A stretch of DNA of 11,492 bases from Alphaproteobacteria bacterium UBA7691 (GTDB lineage Bacteria; Pseudomonadota; Alphaproteobacteria; Ferrovibrionales; Ferrovibrionaceae): NCBI GenBank assembly GCA_002482765.1, contig DLGP01000123.1, positions 36,684 through 48,175 of the forward strand, given 5' to 3'. Shown piece after piece: positions 1-7,200 of the stretch. The notes beneath the pieces were generated by a model. That model was not told where the DNA came from. It was given only the letters and a program-made list of their open reading frames with translations, and did no database searches. Every line of letters starts with the position of its first letter. The stretch's first letter is position 1. Made by a program: the position numbers and the translations under genes.

Positions 1-2871
1 CAGGTCGTCAACAAGATCGAGCGCAAGCTGCAGGAGACGCCGCACCTCGATTTCGTGAAATCCTATTCACGCGCAGGCAGCGCTATCATCATGGTGCAGG
101 TCAAGGGCGACACCGACGCAGCACAAGTCGCGGACGCCTTCTACCAGGTGCGCAAAAAGGTTGGCGACATCAGGAGCGAGTTGCCGTCGGGACTGCTAGG
201 CCCATTCTTCAACGATGAATTCGGCGACACATTCGGCACCATCTATGCCTTCACCTCGGATGGTTTCACGCATCGCGAATTGAAGGATTATGTTGAGGCT
301 GTGCGCGAGGAATTGCTGCGTATCCGCGATGTGGGCAAGGCCGATCTGCTGGGTGTGCAGCCCGAGCGGATCTATATCGAATTCTCGAACAAGAAGCTGG
401 CCAGCCTGGGTGTTTCGCCCCAGCAGATCATGAATGTGGTGCAGCAGCAGAATTCACAGGCCGCTTCCGGCATTGTGCAGACCGCTTCTGATCGCATCTA
501 CACCCGTGTCTCGGGTGATTTCCAGGATGTGCGGGCGCTGACCGAATTGTCGATCCAGGCCAATGGCCGCCTGCTGCGGCTGGGCGATATCGCCGAGATC
601 AAGCGCGACTATGTTGACCCACCCTCGGCGCAGTTCCGCTATAATGGCGAGCCGGCCATCGGCCTTGCCATCTCGATGGCCAAGGGCGGCAACATGATCC
701 AGCTTGGCGAACGCCTGAAGCCGGTGCTGGCGCAGATCAAGGCCGATATGCCGATTGGCATTGATATCCATCAGGTCGCCGATCAGCCTGAAGTGGTGCA
801 GCGCAGTATCGACGAATTCATGAAGGTGCTGCTTGAAGCCGTGGTCATTGTGCTCGGCGTCAGCTTCCTCAGCCTCGGCCTGCGTTCCGGCCTGGTGGTG
901 GCGCTCTGCATCCCGCTGGTGCTGGCGATCACCTTTGTCTGCATGCAGATATTCGGCATCGACTTCCAGCGCATTTCGCTCGGCGCATTGATCATCGCAC
1001 TTGGCCTGCTGGTGGATGATGCGATCATCGCGGTGGAGATGATGCAGGTGAAGATGGAGCAGGGCTGGGATCGCTTCAAGGCGGCCAGCTTTGCTTACAA
1101 ATCCACCGCCTTCCCGATGCTCACCGGCACGCTGATCACCGCCGCCGGCTTTGTGCCGGTAGGATTCGCCAAATCCTCGGCGGGCGAATACACCTTCTCG
1201 ATCTTTGCCGTGGTCAGCATTGCGCTGGTGGTGTCTTGGATCGTGGCGGTGATATTCACGCCCTTCATCGGCTTCAAGCTGCTGCCCAGCCCGAAGCCCG
1301 GCCATGCCCATGACGACCTGCACAAGCGCGGCGTCTATGCCTATATCCGGCCGGTCATCGCCTGGTGCGTGCGTTTCAAATGGGTGGTGATTGTCATCAC
1401 ACTGGGCTTCTTTGCCCTGTCGGTGTTCGGCTTCAAATTTGTGCAGCAGCAATTTTTCCCCAGTTCCAACCGGCCCGAATTGATGGTGGATTTGCGCCTG
1501 CCGCAGGGTGCCAGCATTGCCGCCACCCAGGTGGAGGCCGAGAAGCTGGAAGCGATGTTGAAGGGCGATCCGGATATCGAGAATTTCACCAGCTATATCG
1601 GCAGCGGCGCGCCGCGTTTCTATCTGCCGCTGGATATCCAGTTGCCGAATGACAATTTCGCCCAGATCGTTGTGCTGACCAAGGGCGATGCAGAGCGCGA
1701 ACGGCTGCGCACCAAGCTGATCCAGGCTTTCCAGGAGGATTTCACCCTGCTGCGTGGCCGTGTCAACCGGCTGGAAAACGGCCCGCCGGTCGGCTTCCCG
1801 GTGCAGTTCCGCATCAGCGGGCCAGACCCGATGGAAGTGCGCCGCATTGCCTTCCAGGTCGCCGATGTGATGCGCGCCAATCAGAATACCCGCGATGTGA
1901 ATCTGGATTGGAACGAACTCAGCAAAACCGTGCGGCTGGATGTTGACCAGGCCAAGGCGCGCCTGCTTGGCATCTCGTCGCAGGATTTGGCGGCGGCGCT
2001 GAATGCGGCCCTTTCCGGCGTCACCATCACACAATATCGCGAAGGCAAGGAATTGATCGACGTGGTGGCACGTGCCGAGGCGGCGGAACGCCTCAGCCTG
2101 TCCGGCATCAAGGACCTGAATGTTGGTGGTTCGGGCGACAATGCCCGCTCGGTGCCGCTGACCCAGGTGGCCGAGGTGCGCTATGCGCTGGAGGAGGGCA
2201 TCATCTGGCGCCGTGATCGCCAGCCGGTGATCACCGCGCGCGCCGATGTGGTGGATGGCATCCAGGCGCCGGTGGTGTCGACGCAGATCGAGCCTTTGCT
2301 GAATGATCTGCGCAAGCAACTGCTGCCGGGCTATCGCATCGTTATGGGCGGCGCCATCGAGGAAAGCGCCAAGGGCAATGCCTCGCTGGCCGCGGTGATG
2401 CCGGTGATGGTGCTGATCATGGTCACGCTGCTGATGATCCAGTTGCAATCCGTGTCGCGCATGCTGCTGGTGCTGCTCACCGCGCCGCTCGGCCTGATCG
2501 GCATCACCGCCGCGCTGCTGCTGTTCAACGTGCCGTTCGGCTTTGTTGCGCTGCTTGGCGCCATTGCCCTGGCCGGCATGATCATGCGCAATTCGGTGAT
2601 CCTGGTGGATCAGATCGAGCAGGATATCCGCGCCGGCCATGCCGCGTTTGAGGCCATCGTGGATGCCACCATGCGGCGTTTCCGCCCGATCATGCTCACC
2701 GCCCTGGCCGCTATCCTGGCGATGATTCCGCTGTCACGCTCGAATTTCTGGGGTCCGATGGCGGTGGCGATCATGGGCGGCCTGGCGGTGGCCACGCTGC
2801 TTACCGTGCTGTTCCTGCCGGCGCTTTATGCCGCCTGGTTCCGTGTCAAGCCGGAGAAAGCTCAGGCCTGA
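1..2871 (+). CDS. RND efflux transporter permease subunit (AcrB/HAE-1-like), 5' partial
   Basis: This is the inner-membrane pump of a tripartite RND efflux system, which exports drugs, detergents or similar compounds using the proton gradient. The frame is open from base 1, so the GTG at 55 is internal and the true start lies upstream. About 956 residues are visible; the family is usually a little over 1000, so some 70-90 N-terminal residues are missing. Periplasmic pore segments alternate with two blocks of hydrophobic helices. The transmembrane helix 4 motif GLLVDDAIIAVEMM holds the paired proton-relay aspartates (visible residues 339-340). The helix 10 equivalent reads GMIMRNSVILVDQI, with arginine (about residue 863) where AcrB has its relay lysine. 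The membrane-fusion and outer-membrane partner genes are not in the window and may lie upstream. The gene converges on the ABC operon, with 4 bases between the stop codons. The substrate cannot be inferred. Confidence 0.95.
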   Translation, partial: QVVNKIERKLQETPHLDFVKSYSRAGSAIIMVQVKGDTDAAQVADAFYQVRKKVGDIRSELPSGLLGPFFNDEFGDTFGTIYAFTSDGFTHRELKDYVEAVREELLRIRDVGKADLLGVQPERIYIEFSNKKLASLGVSPQQIMNVVQQQNSQAASGIVQTASDRIYTRVSGDFQDVRALTELSIQANGRLLRLGDIAEIKRDYVDPPSAQFRYNGEPAIGLAISMAKGGNMIQLGERLKPVLAQIKADMPIGIDIHQVADQPEVVQRSIDEFMKVLLEAVVIVLGVSFLSLGLRSGLVVALCIPLVLAITFVCMQIFGIDFQRISLGALIIALGLLVDDAIIAVEMMQVKMEQGWDRFKAASFAYKSTAFPMLTGTLITAAGFVPVGFAKSSAGEYTFSIFAVVSIALVVSWIVAVIFTPFIGFKLLPSPKPGHAHDDLHKRGVYAYIRPVIAWCVRFKWVVIVITLGFFALSVFGFKFVQQQFFPSSNRPELMVDLRLPQGASIAATQVEAEKLEAMLKGDPDIENFTSYIGSGAPRFYLPLDIQLPNDNFAQIVVLTKGDAERERLRTKLIQAFQEDFTLLRGRVNRLENGPPVGFPVQFRISGPDPMEVRRIAFQVADVMRANQNTRDVNLDWNELSKTVRLDVDQAKARLLGISSQDLAAALNAALSGVTITQYREGKELIDVVARAEAAERLSLSGIKDLNVGGSGDNARSVPLTQVAEVRYALEEGIIWRRDRQPVITARADVVDGIQAPVVSTQIEPLLNDLRKQLLPGYRIVMGGAIEESAKGNASLAAVMPVMVLIMVTLLMIQLQSVSRMLLVLLTAPLGLIGITAALLLFNVPFGFVALLGAIALAGMIMRNSVILVDQIEQDIRAGHAAFEAIVDATMRRFRPIMLTALAAILAMIPLSRSNFWGPMAVAIMGGLAVATLLTVLFLPALYAAWFRVKPEKAQA

Positions 2872-2885
2872 GAGATCAGGCCTGA
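2862..2885. terminator. Bidirectional hairpin built from both stop codons
   Basis: The 10-base palindrome TCAGGCCTGA occurs at 2862-2871 and again at 2876-2885, separated by GAGA. The two copies can pair as a 10-bp stem with a 4-base loop (GAGA on plus, TCTC on minus). Each copy contains the stop codon of one convergent gene: the RND gene and the ATPase gene both end in codons for Gln-Ala-stop (CAG GCC TGA). Neither strand has a strong T-run after the stem, although the minus side continues GCTTTCTC. It is therefore a hairpin-type 3' end signal by inference, not a textbook intrinsic terminator. Confidence 0.5.
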
Positions 2886-3874
2886 TCGTTCAGATGGCAG
2901 GCACTGAGCCGGTTCGGCGCCACCTCACGCAACACAGGCTTTTCCGCCTTGCAGCGCGGCATGGCATGCGGGCAGCGCGGATGGAAATGGCAGCCGCTGG
3001 GCGGTTCCAGCGGTGACGGGATTTCGCCGCTGATCGGCGTGTAATCGCGCCGCTTGGCCACCAGCTTCGGCGCTTCCGCCAGCAAAGCCTGGGTATAGGG
3101 ATGATTGGCGCCCTTGAACAATTCCTCGGTCGGCGCACTTTCCACCACGCGGCCGAGATACATGATCACCACGCGGTCGGAGAGATGCTCCACCACCGCC
3201 AGGTTATGGCTGATGAACAGGTAGGTCAGGTTAAGCTGTTCGCGCAGGTCCATGAACAGGTTCAGCACCTGGGCCTGGATCGACACGTCGAGCGCCGCCA
3301 CAGCTTCATCGCAAACAATGAAGCGCGGTTTCACGGCCAGGGCGCGGGCGATGCCGATACGCTGGCGCTGGCCGCCGGAGAATTGATGCGGGAAACGCTT
3401 CTTGTAGCGCGGATCAAGGCCCACTTGCAGCAGCATGGCCTCCACATAGGCATCCTGCTCGTTGCGCTTGATCAGATCATGCGCCAGCGGCGCCTCGCCG
3501 ATGATGTCTTCCACCCGCATGCGCGGATTGAGCGAAGCATAGGGGTCTTGAAAGATCATCTGCACGGCGAGTTTGTAGGCCCTGCGCTCGGCGCCGCTCA
3601 TCGCGGCGATATCCTTGCCTTCGAAGCGCATGCTGCCTTCGGTGGCATCCATGATGCCGGCGACGATACGGCCCAGTGTGCTTTTGCCGCAGCCGCTTTC
3701 GCCCACCAGGCCAACCACTTCGCCATGCTTCACGCTTAGCGAAACACCATCCACCGCATGTACGGCGCGTTCCTGCATGCCGGCGCCCAGCAGGTTGGCC
3801 AGCTTGGCGGCAAAATCCAGCTTCCAGACGAAGCGCTTCGAGATGTTCTCAAGATCAAGCATGGTGGTTGACAT
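2876..3874 (-). CDS. Peptide/nickel-type ABC transporter ATP-binding protein (DppF/OppF-like)
   Basis: This is one of two ATPases of a peptide/nickel/opine-family ABC importer, acting on the cytoplasmic face. The 332 residues are a normal length for OppF/DppF. Visible motifs are Walker A GESGCGKST (58-66), Q-loop at Q109, signature SGGQR (166-170), Walker B with D189-E190 and the H-loop at H223. The Walker B stretch reads DEAVAALD rather than the common DEPxSALD, a proline-to-alanine change that leaves the catalytic glutamate. The C-terminal oligopeptide/dipeptide domain has four cysteines (295, 301, 308, 326) in the pattern that binds an iron-sulfur cluster in some characterised homologues. 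The ATG at 3874 is 2 bases after the upstream ATPase stop and is preceded by a G-run at SD distance, so translation is probably coupled. It is the last gene of the operon. The substrate is unknown. Confidence 0.93.
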   Translation of the reverse strand: MSTTMLDLENISKRFVWKLDFAAKLANLLGAGMQERAVHAVDGVSLSVKHGEVVGLVGESGCGKSTLGRIVAGIMDATEGSMRFEGKDIAAMSGAERRAYKLAVQMIFQDPYASLNPRMRVEDIIGEAPLAHDLIKRNEQDAYVEAMLLQVGLDPRYKKRFPHQFSGGQRQRIGIARALAVKPRFIVCDEAVAALDVSIQAQVLNLFMDLREQLNLTYLFISHNLAVVEHLSDRVVIMYLGRVVESAPTEELFKGANHPYTQALLAEAPKLVAKRRDYTPISGEIPSPLEPPSGCHFHPRCPHAMPRCKAEKPVLREVAPNRLSACHLNDQA

Positions 3875-3876
3875 CG

Positions 3877-4860
3877 TTATAGCCCCCCGCTCATCGGGTG
3901 CTGGCAGCGCACACCATGGCCGGGGCTCAGTTCCAGCAGGTCAGGCATGCTGTCACAGGCAGCATCGGCATAGTCGCAGCGGGTCTTGAAGCGGCAGCCC
4001 GGCGGCAGGTTCAGCAAGGGCGGCGTCATGCCCGGAATCTGGTAGAGCCGCTTGCCGCGCCCGCCCATATTGCCATGCGTGCCGGGCACCGAGCCGATCA
4101 GGCCGGCGGTGTAGGGGTGGCGCGGATGCTCGATCACATCGGCCACGCTGCCGGTTTCAACGATGCGGCCGGCATACATCACCATCACGCGGTCGGCCAG
4201 GCCGGCCACCACGGAAAGATCATGCGTGATCCAGATCAGTGCCGTGCCGGTCTCGCGGCATAGTTTGCGCACTTCATACAGAATCTGGCCCTGGATGGTC
4301 ACGTCCAGCGCCGTGGTCGGCTCGTCGGCGATGATCAGTTCCGGCTTGTTCAGCAGGGCGGTGGCGATGGCGATACGCTGGCGCATGCCGCCGGAAAGCT
4401 GGTGCGGATAGGCCAGCAGGCGATCCTCGGGCGCAGCGATGCCCACCGCCTTCAGCGTCTCCACGGCGCGGGTGCGGGCTGCCGCCTCGCTCACCTTGTC
4501 ATGCGCCAGCACCGCCTCGATCATCTGGGTGTCAACGCGCAACACCGGATTGAGCGTCATCATCGGATCCTGAAAGATCATGGCGATGCTCTTGCCGCGC
4601 AACTGGCGCAGCCGATCCGGCTTGGCCTGGGCAATATCCTCGCCTTTGAACAACACGCGGCCAGCCGCGATATGGCCCGGCGGATCAAGCAGGCCGATGA
4701 TCGAGAAGCCGGTGATGCTTTTGCCCGAGCCGCTTTCGCCCACCAGGCCCAGGATTTCACCCTGGTTGACCTCGAAGCTGACACCATCCACCGCCCGCAC
4801 CACGCCGTCGCGGGTCGGGAAATGTGTTTCCAGGTTTTCGACTTTCAATGTAGGGGTCAT
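3877..4860 (-). CDS. Peptide/nickel-type ABC transporter ATP-binding protein (DppD/OppD-like)
   Basis: This is the second nucleotide-binding subunit of the importer and the likely heterodimer partner of the downstream ATPase. Its 327 residues are normal for the family. Motifs are Walker A GESGSGKS (41-48), Q-loop in MIFQDPMMTLNP (94-105), signature SGGMR (156-160), Walker B ADEPTTALD with D179-E180 and H-loop ITHDL (H213). The C-terminal substrate-family domain carries cysteines 289, 295, 302 and 319, again the spacing of a possible iron-sulfur site. The start ATG at 4860 is 4 bases after the stop of the permease C gene. I see no convincing Shine-Dalgarno there, which suggests translational coupling. 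The classification as DppD/OppD type is firm; dipeptide, oligopeptide, nickel or glutathione as cargo cannot be told apart from the ATPase. Confidence 0.93.
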   Translation of the reverse strand: MTPTLKVENLETHFPTRDGVVRAVDGVSFEVNQGEILGLVGESGSGKSITGFSIIGLLDPPGHIAAGRVLFKGEDIAQAKPDRLRQLRGKSIAMIFQDPMMTLNPVLRVDTQMIEAVLAHDKVSEAAARTRAVETLKAVGIAAPEDRLLAYPHQLSGGMRQRIAIATALLNKPELIIADEPTTALDVTIQGQILYEVRKLCRETGTALIWITHDLSVVAGLADRVMVMYAGRIVETGSVADVIEHPRHPYTAGLIGSVPGTHGNMGGRGKRLYQIPGMTPPLLNLPPGCRFKTRCDYADAACDSMPDLLELSPGHGVRCQHPMSGGL

Positions 4861-4864
4861 AACG

Positions 4865-5779
4865 TCAACGCTTGAGGCGGGGGTTGAGCACGTCGCGCAG
4901 CTGGTCGCCCACCAGATTGATCGCCACGATCACCAAGGTAAGCACGATGCCGGGAAACATCGAAATCCAGTACACGCCGCTGAGCAGGAAGTCGAAGCCA
5001 TTGGCGATCAGCATGCCGAGTGAAGGTTCAGTCACCGGCACGCCCAGGCCAAGGAAACTGAGCGTGGCTTCCAGCGTGATCGAGCGCGCGATATCCACGG
5101 TGGCAATCACGATCAGCGGCGGCAGGCAATTGGGCAGCAGATGGCGCCACAGGATGCGGCTGCGGCTTAGGCCCAGGCAGCGCGCAGCCTCAACATATTC
5201 CTTGTTGCGTTCCACCAGCGCGGCGCCGCGTGCGGCACGGGCGAAATACGCCCATTGCACCGCCACCAGCGCCATGATCACCTTGTCCACGCCATTGCCC
5301 AGCACCGCCAGCAGGATCAGCGCCACCAGGATGGCGGGGAAGGAAAGCTGGATATCGACGATGCGCATGATCAGGGTTTCCACCCCGCCGCCGAAATAGG
5401 CCGCCGCCAGGCCGGCTGCGGCGCCGATCGCCAGGGCGCAGCTTACCGCCACCACGCCAACAAACAGGCTGATACGCAGGCCATGCAGCATGGCCGAGAG
5501 CATGTCGCGGCCCTGGCCATCCGAGCCAAGCCAGAAGACCAGGCCATCGCCGGAAAGCTGGCCCGGCGCCAGGCGCGAATCCATGATGTCCAGCTTGGCA
5601 AGGTCATAGGGGTCTTGCGGCGAAATCCATGGTGCCAGCAAAGCCGCCAGCAAGGCGAGGGCAAACAGCGCCAGGCCAAACAAGGCCAGTTTGCTTTCGG
5701 CAAATTCCGAAACGATGCGCTGCAACGGGGTTTGCGCTGGTGCCGGTGTGATCGGCGAAGCCACGCTCTGGCTGCTCAT
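4865..5779 (-). CDS. Peptide/nickel-type ABC transporter permease (DppC/OppC-like)
   Basis: This is the second inner-membrane permease of the importer, 304 residues long. A short polar N-terminus with several prolines and alanines precedes the first membrane helix (about residues 31-50). It is followed by the hallmark GSDGQGRDMLSAMLHGLRISL-type segment of OppC N-terminal regions, then a cluster of hydrophobic helices. The cytoplasmic coupling loop is clear: EYVEAARCLGLSRSRILWRH, the EAA motif that contacts the ATPases. The protein ends DVLNPRLKR, typical of the family. The start at 5779 overlaps the upstream permease stop as ATGA (5776-5779), and GGGAGG lies 6 bases before it, which fixes the start. 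The two permeases are translationally coupled and form the membrane channel together. Confidence 0.93.
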   Translation of the reverse strand: MSSQSVASPITPAPAQTPLQRIVSEFAESKLALFGLALFALALLAALLAPWISPQDPYDLAKLDIMDSRLAPGQLSGDGLVFWLGSDGQGRDMLSAMLHGLRISLFVGVVAVSCALAIGAAAGLAAAYFGGGVETLIMRIVDIQLSFPAILVALILLAVLGNGVDKVIMALVAVQWAYFARAARGAALVERNKEYVEAARCLGLSRSRILWRHLLPNCLPPLIVIATVDIARSITLEATLSFLGLGVPVTEPSLGMLIANGFDFLLSGVYWISMFPGIVLTLVIVAINLVGDQLRDVLNPRLKR

Positions 5780-6750
5780 TTTGCGCCTCCCAGCCGCACG
5801 CGCGGGTCCAGCACGGTATACAGGATATCCACCACCAGATTGATCACCACCAGCAGAAACACCACCACCATCAGATAGGCCACGATCACCGGCCGGTCGA
5901 GCTGGTTGATCGAATCGATCAGCAGCTTGCCCATGCCGGGCCAGGAAAAGATGGTTTCGGTGATCACGGCGAAGGCGATCAGCGCGCCAAGTTCCAGGCC
6001 GGTGATGGTGACAACCGGCACCAGGATATTCTTCAGGATATGCACGCCGATCACGCGGCGTTCGCTCAGGCCCTTGGCGCGGGCGAATTTCACATAATCC
6101 ATCAGCATCACTTCACGCGCGGTGGCGCGCGCCAGACGCACGATCAGGGCGCATTTTGAAAGCGCCAGCGTCACCGCCGGCAGCAGGATGTGATGCCAGC
6201 CCTTCACGGTCAGCACGCTGAGTTGCAGGCCCAGCACATCCACGGTGGGGCCGCGGCCGGAAGCCGGCATGATGCCAAGCTGCACTGCAAAGATCATGAT
6301 CAGCATCAGCCCGACCCAGAAATTCGGCAGGCTGAAACCCAGCACCGAGCCGGCCATGATGGCGCGGGCGCCGAAGCTCTCATGCCGCAGGCCGGCATAA
6401 ACACCGAGCGGCAGGCCGATCAGCACCGCCATCACCGTGGCGGTGATGGCCAGTTCCAGCGTTGCCGGCATCCGTTCCAGGATCAGCGCCATGGCCGGCT
6501 GGCCGTAGACAAAAGACTTGCCGAATTCGCCGACGAAGGCCGAGCCGACAAAGCGCATGTACTGCACCCAGATCGGCTGATCCAGGCCAAGCGCCTTGGA
6601 AATCTGCTCGCGGTCGATCTCGGTGGCTTCCGGGCTGGCCAGCACCGCCAGCGGATCGCCCAGCAGATAGATGCCGCCAAAGACCAGCACCGACATCACA
6701 GCCACGACCAGCGCCGCTTGCAGCAGGCGCCGGATGATGAAAACCAACAT
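5776..6750 (-). CDS. Peptide/nickel-type ABC transporter permease (DppB/OppB-like)
   Basis: This is the first gene of the operon and encodes the first inner-membrane permease, 324 residues. It begins MLVFIIRRLLQA, the usual OppB/DppB N-terminus with one helix. A periplasmic stretch follows with LGLDQPIWVQYMRFV and GEFGKSFVYGQP, both family hallmarks, then about five more helices. The EAA coupling loop is DYVKFARAKGLSERRVIGVH, and the C-terminus ends YTVLDPRVRLGGAK. The ATG at 6750 directly follows a G-rich stretch with AGGGA further upstream, a modest SD. In many such operons a periplasmic substrate-binding protein gene precedes this one. Here the upstream 490 bases are non-coding and the next gene is trcR, so the binding protein must be encoded elsewhere. 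Transcription probably starts in the repeat-rich leader region. Confidence 0.94.
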   Translation of the reverse strand: MLVFIIRRLLQAALVVAVMSVLVFGGIYLLGDPLAVLASPEATEIDREQISKALGLDQPIWVQYMRFVGSAFVGEFGKSFVYGQPAMALILERMPATLELAITATVMAVLIGLPLGVYAGLRHESFGARAIMAGSVLGFSLPNFWVGLMLIMIFAVQLGIMPASGRGPTVDVLGLQLSVLTVKGWHHILLPAVTLALSKCALIVRLARATAREVMLMDYVKFARAKGLSERRVIGVHILKNILVPVVTITGLELGALIAFAVITETIFSWPGMGKLLIDSINQLDRPVIVAYLMVVVFLLVVINLVVDILYTVLDPRVRLGGAK

Positions 6751-6831
6751 CCCCCGATGTCCCTATCCGTTATGTTGCGCGGAGCCTAGCGGAAAGTGGG
6801 ACACGGAACCAGTGCGAACCACACTCAACAA

Positions 6832-6858
6832 TGCGCAAAAACTAACCTGCGCAAAAAA
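6832..6858. repeat. Tandem TGCGCAAAAA repeat, 16-base period
   Basis: TGCGCAAAAA occurs at 6832 and again at 6848, in the same orientation, with a 6-base spacer. The second copy includes the A-run that forms the T-run of the minus-strand hairpin. The position, 74-101 bases beyond the permease start inside its presumed leader or promoter region, makes a protein-binding site possible, but there is no direct support. Confidence 0.4.
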
Positions 6859-6907
6859 ACACCCGTTACCTGAAACGGAAACGGCAGCGATGGTGTTCGC
6901 TGCCGTT
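6853..6907 (-). terminator. Tandem hairpins plus T-run upstream of permease B (terminator or attenuator)
   Basis: Read on the minus strand, a perfect 11-bp stem with a 6-base loop (6907-6880, AACGGCAGCGA pairing TCGCTGCCGTT) is followed one base later by CCGTT-TCAGGT-AACGG (6878-6863), then GTG and seven Ts (6859-6853). The second hairpin plus T-run has the shape of a weak intrinsic terminator. AACGG and CCGTT each occur in both hairpins, so alternative pairings are possible, as in an attenuator. It lies about 100 bases before the permease B start and on the same strand. It could equally be the end of transcripts coming from trcR. Confidence 0.45.
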
Positions 6908-6953
6908 ACGTCAAAGCCTAAACGGGTTCACGGCTGTCTGGTTCAGCTTGTCA

Positions 6954-7030
6954 GGTGTTGATAAAATCCTGCACGGCGCCCGGGCTTTCCGGGGCTGGGC
7001 TTTCCGATCATTCCAGGTTTTTTCAACACC
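6954..7030. repeat. Imperfect long inverted repeat with internal GGGCTTTCCG direct repeat
   Basis: The left arm (6954-6971) begins GGTGTTGA and ends AAAATCCTG. The right arm (7014-7030) begins CAGG, continues through a T-run and ends TCAACACC. The outer 8 bases pair perfectly, the A and T runs pair, and CCTG pairs with CAGG, with one mismatch and one bulge between. The enclosed loop of about 42 bases contains GGGCTTTCCG twice (6982-6991 and 6997-7006) and a small CCCGG/CCGGG stem. It could be a structured RNA or a remnant of a mobile element. I recognise no RNA family. Confidence 0.45.
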
Positions 7031-7069
7031 GGAGGCGCAAGGCGCGCTTCACTTGTCCCACAACACAGA

Positions 7070-7167
7070 CCGTCATGGTACGCGAAGGCGTACCATCCAC
7101 GTTTTTTTGTTTAGCTGGCTGAAAAACAAGCGACTCGTGGATGGTCGGCCTGCGCCGACCATGACGG
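7070..7167. repeat. Inverted pair of REP-like palindromes (REPIN-like element)
   Basis: Two 32-base units in opposite orientation, at 7070-7101 and 7136-7167, are separated by 34 bases. Each has a 7-bp stem and 4-base loop: GGTACGC-GAAG-GCGTACC in the first, GGTCGGC-CTGC-GCCGACC in the second. The flanks CCGTCAT and ATCCACG are identical after reverse-complementing. Of the five differences between the copies, four form two compensated base pairs and one is in the loop. The spacer itself can partly pair (TTGTTT with AAACAA). The motif resembles repetitive extragenic palindromes of alphaproteobacteria. The 7-base T-run after the first unit could also aid termination on the plus strand. Confidence 0.7.
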
Positions 7168-7200
7168 CTTTGTCGTGAGTTCTGACCGCAGCCAACGATC

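Noticed and set aside
454..2640. 728-codon open frame on the minus strand inside the RND gene
   Set aside because: It is a His-, Gln- and Arg-rich shadow caused by codon bias of the real plus-strand gene. No SD or family resemblance, and the plus-strand frame has unmistakable RND motifs.
3101..3739. Plus-strand open frame opposite the DppF-like ATPase
   Set aside because: Composition is typical of antisense shadow frames (His/Ala/Gln-rich), while the minus-strand ATPase has all its motifs.
6751..7069. tRNA, 4.5S or 6S RNA in the intergenic gap
   Set aside because: No cloverleaf with T-arm and acceptor pairing, no SRP Alu/S-domain motifs and no 6S-like central bubble could be traced.
7070..7167. 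CRISPR repeats
   Set aside because: There are only two copies, in opposite orientation, each a palindrome. CRISPR repeats are direct and regularly spaced.
6948..7178. 76-codon plus-strand open frame in the intergenic region
   Set aside because: It starts with TTG without an SD and reads straight through both REP-like palindromes. There is no sign of selection as protein.
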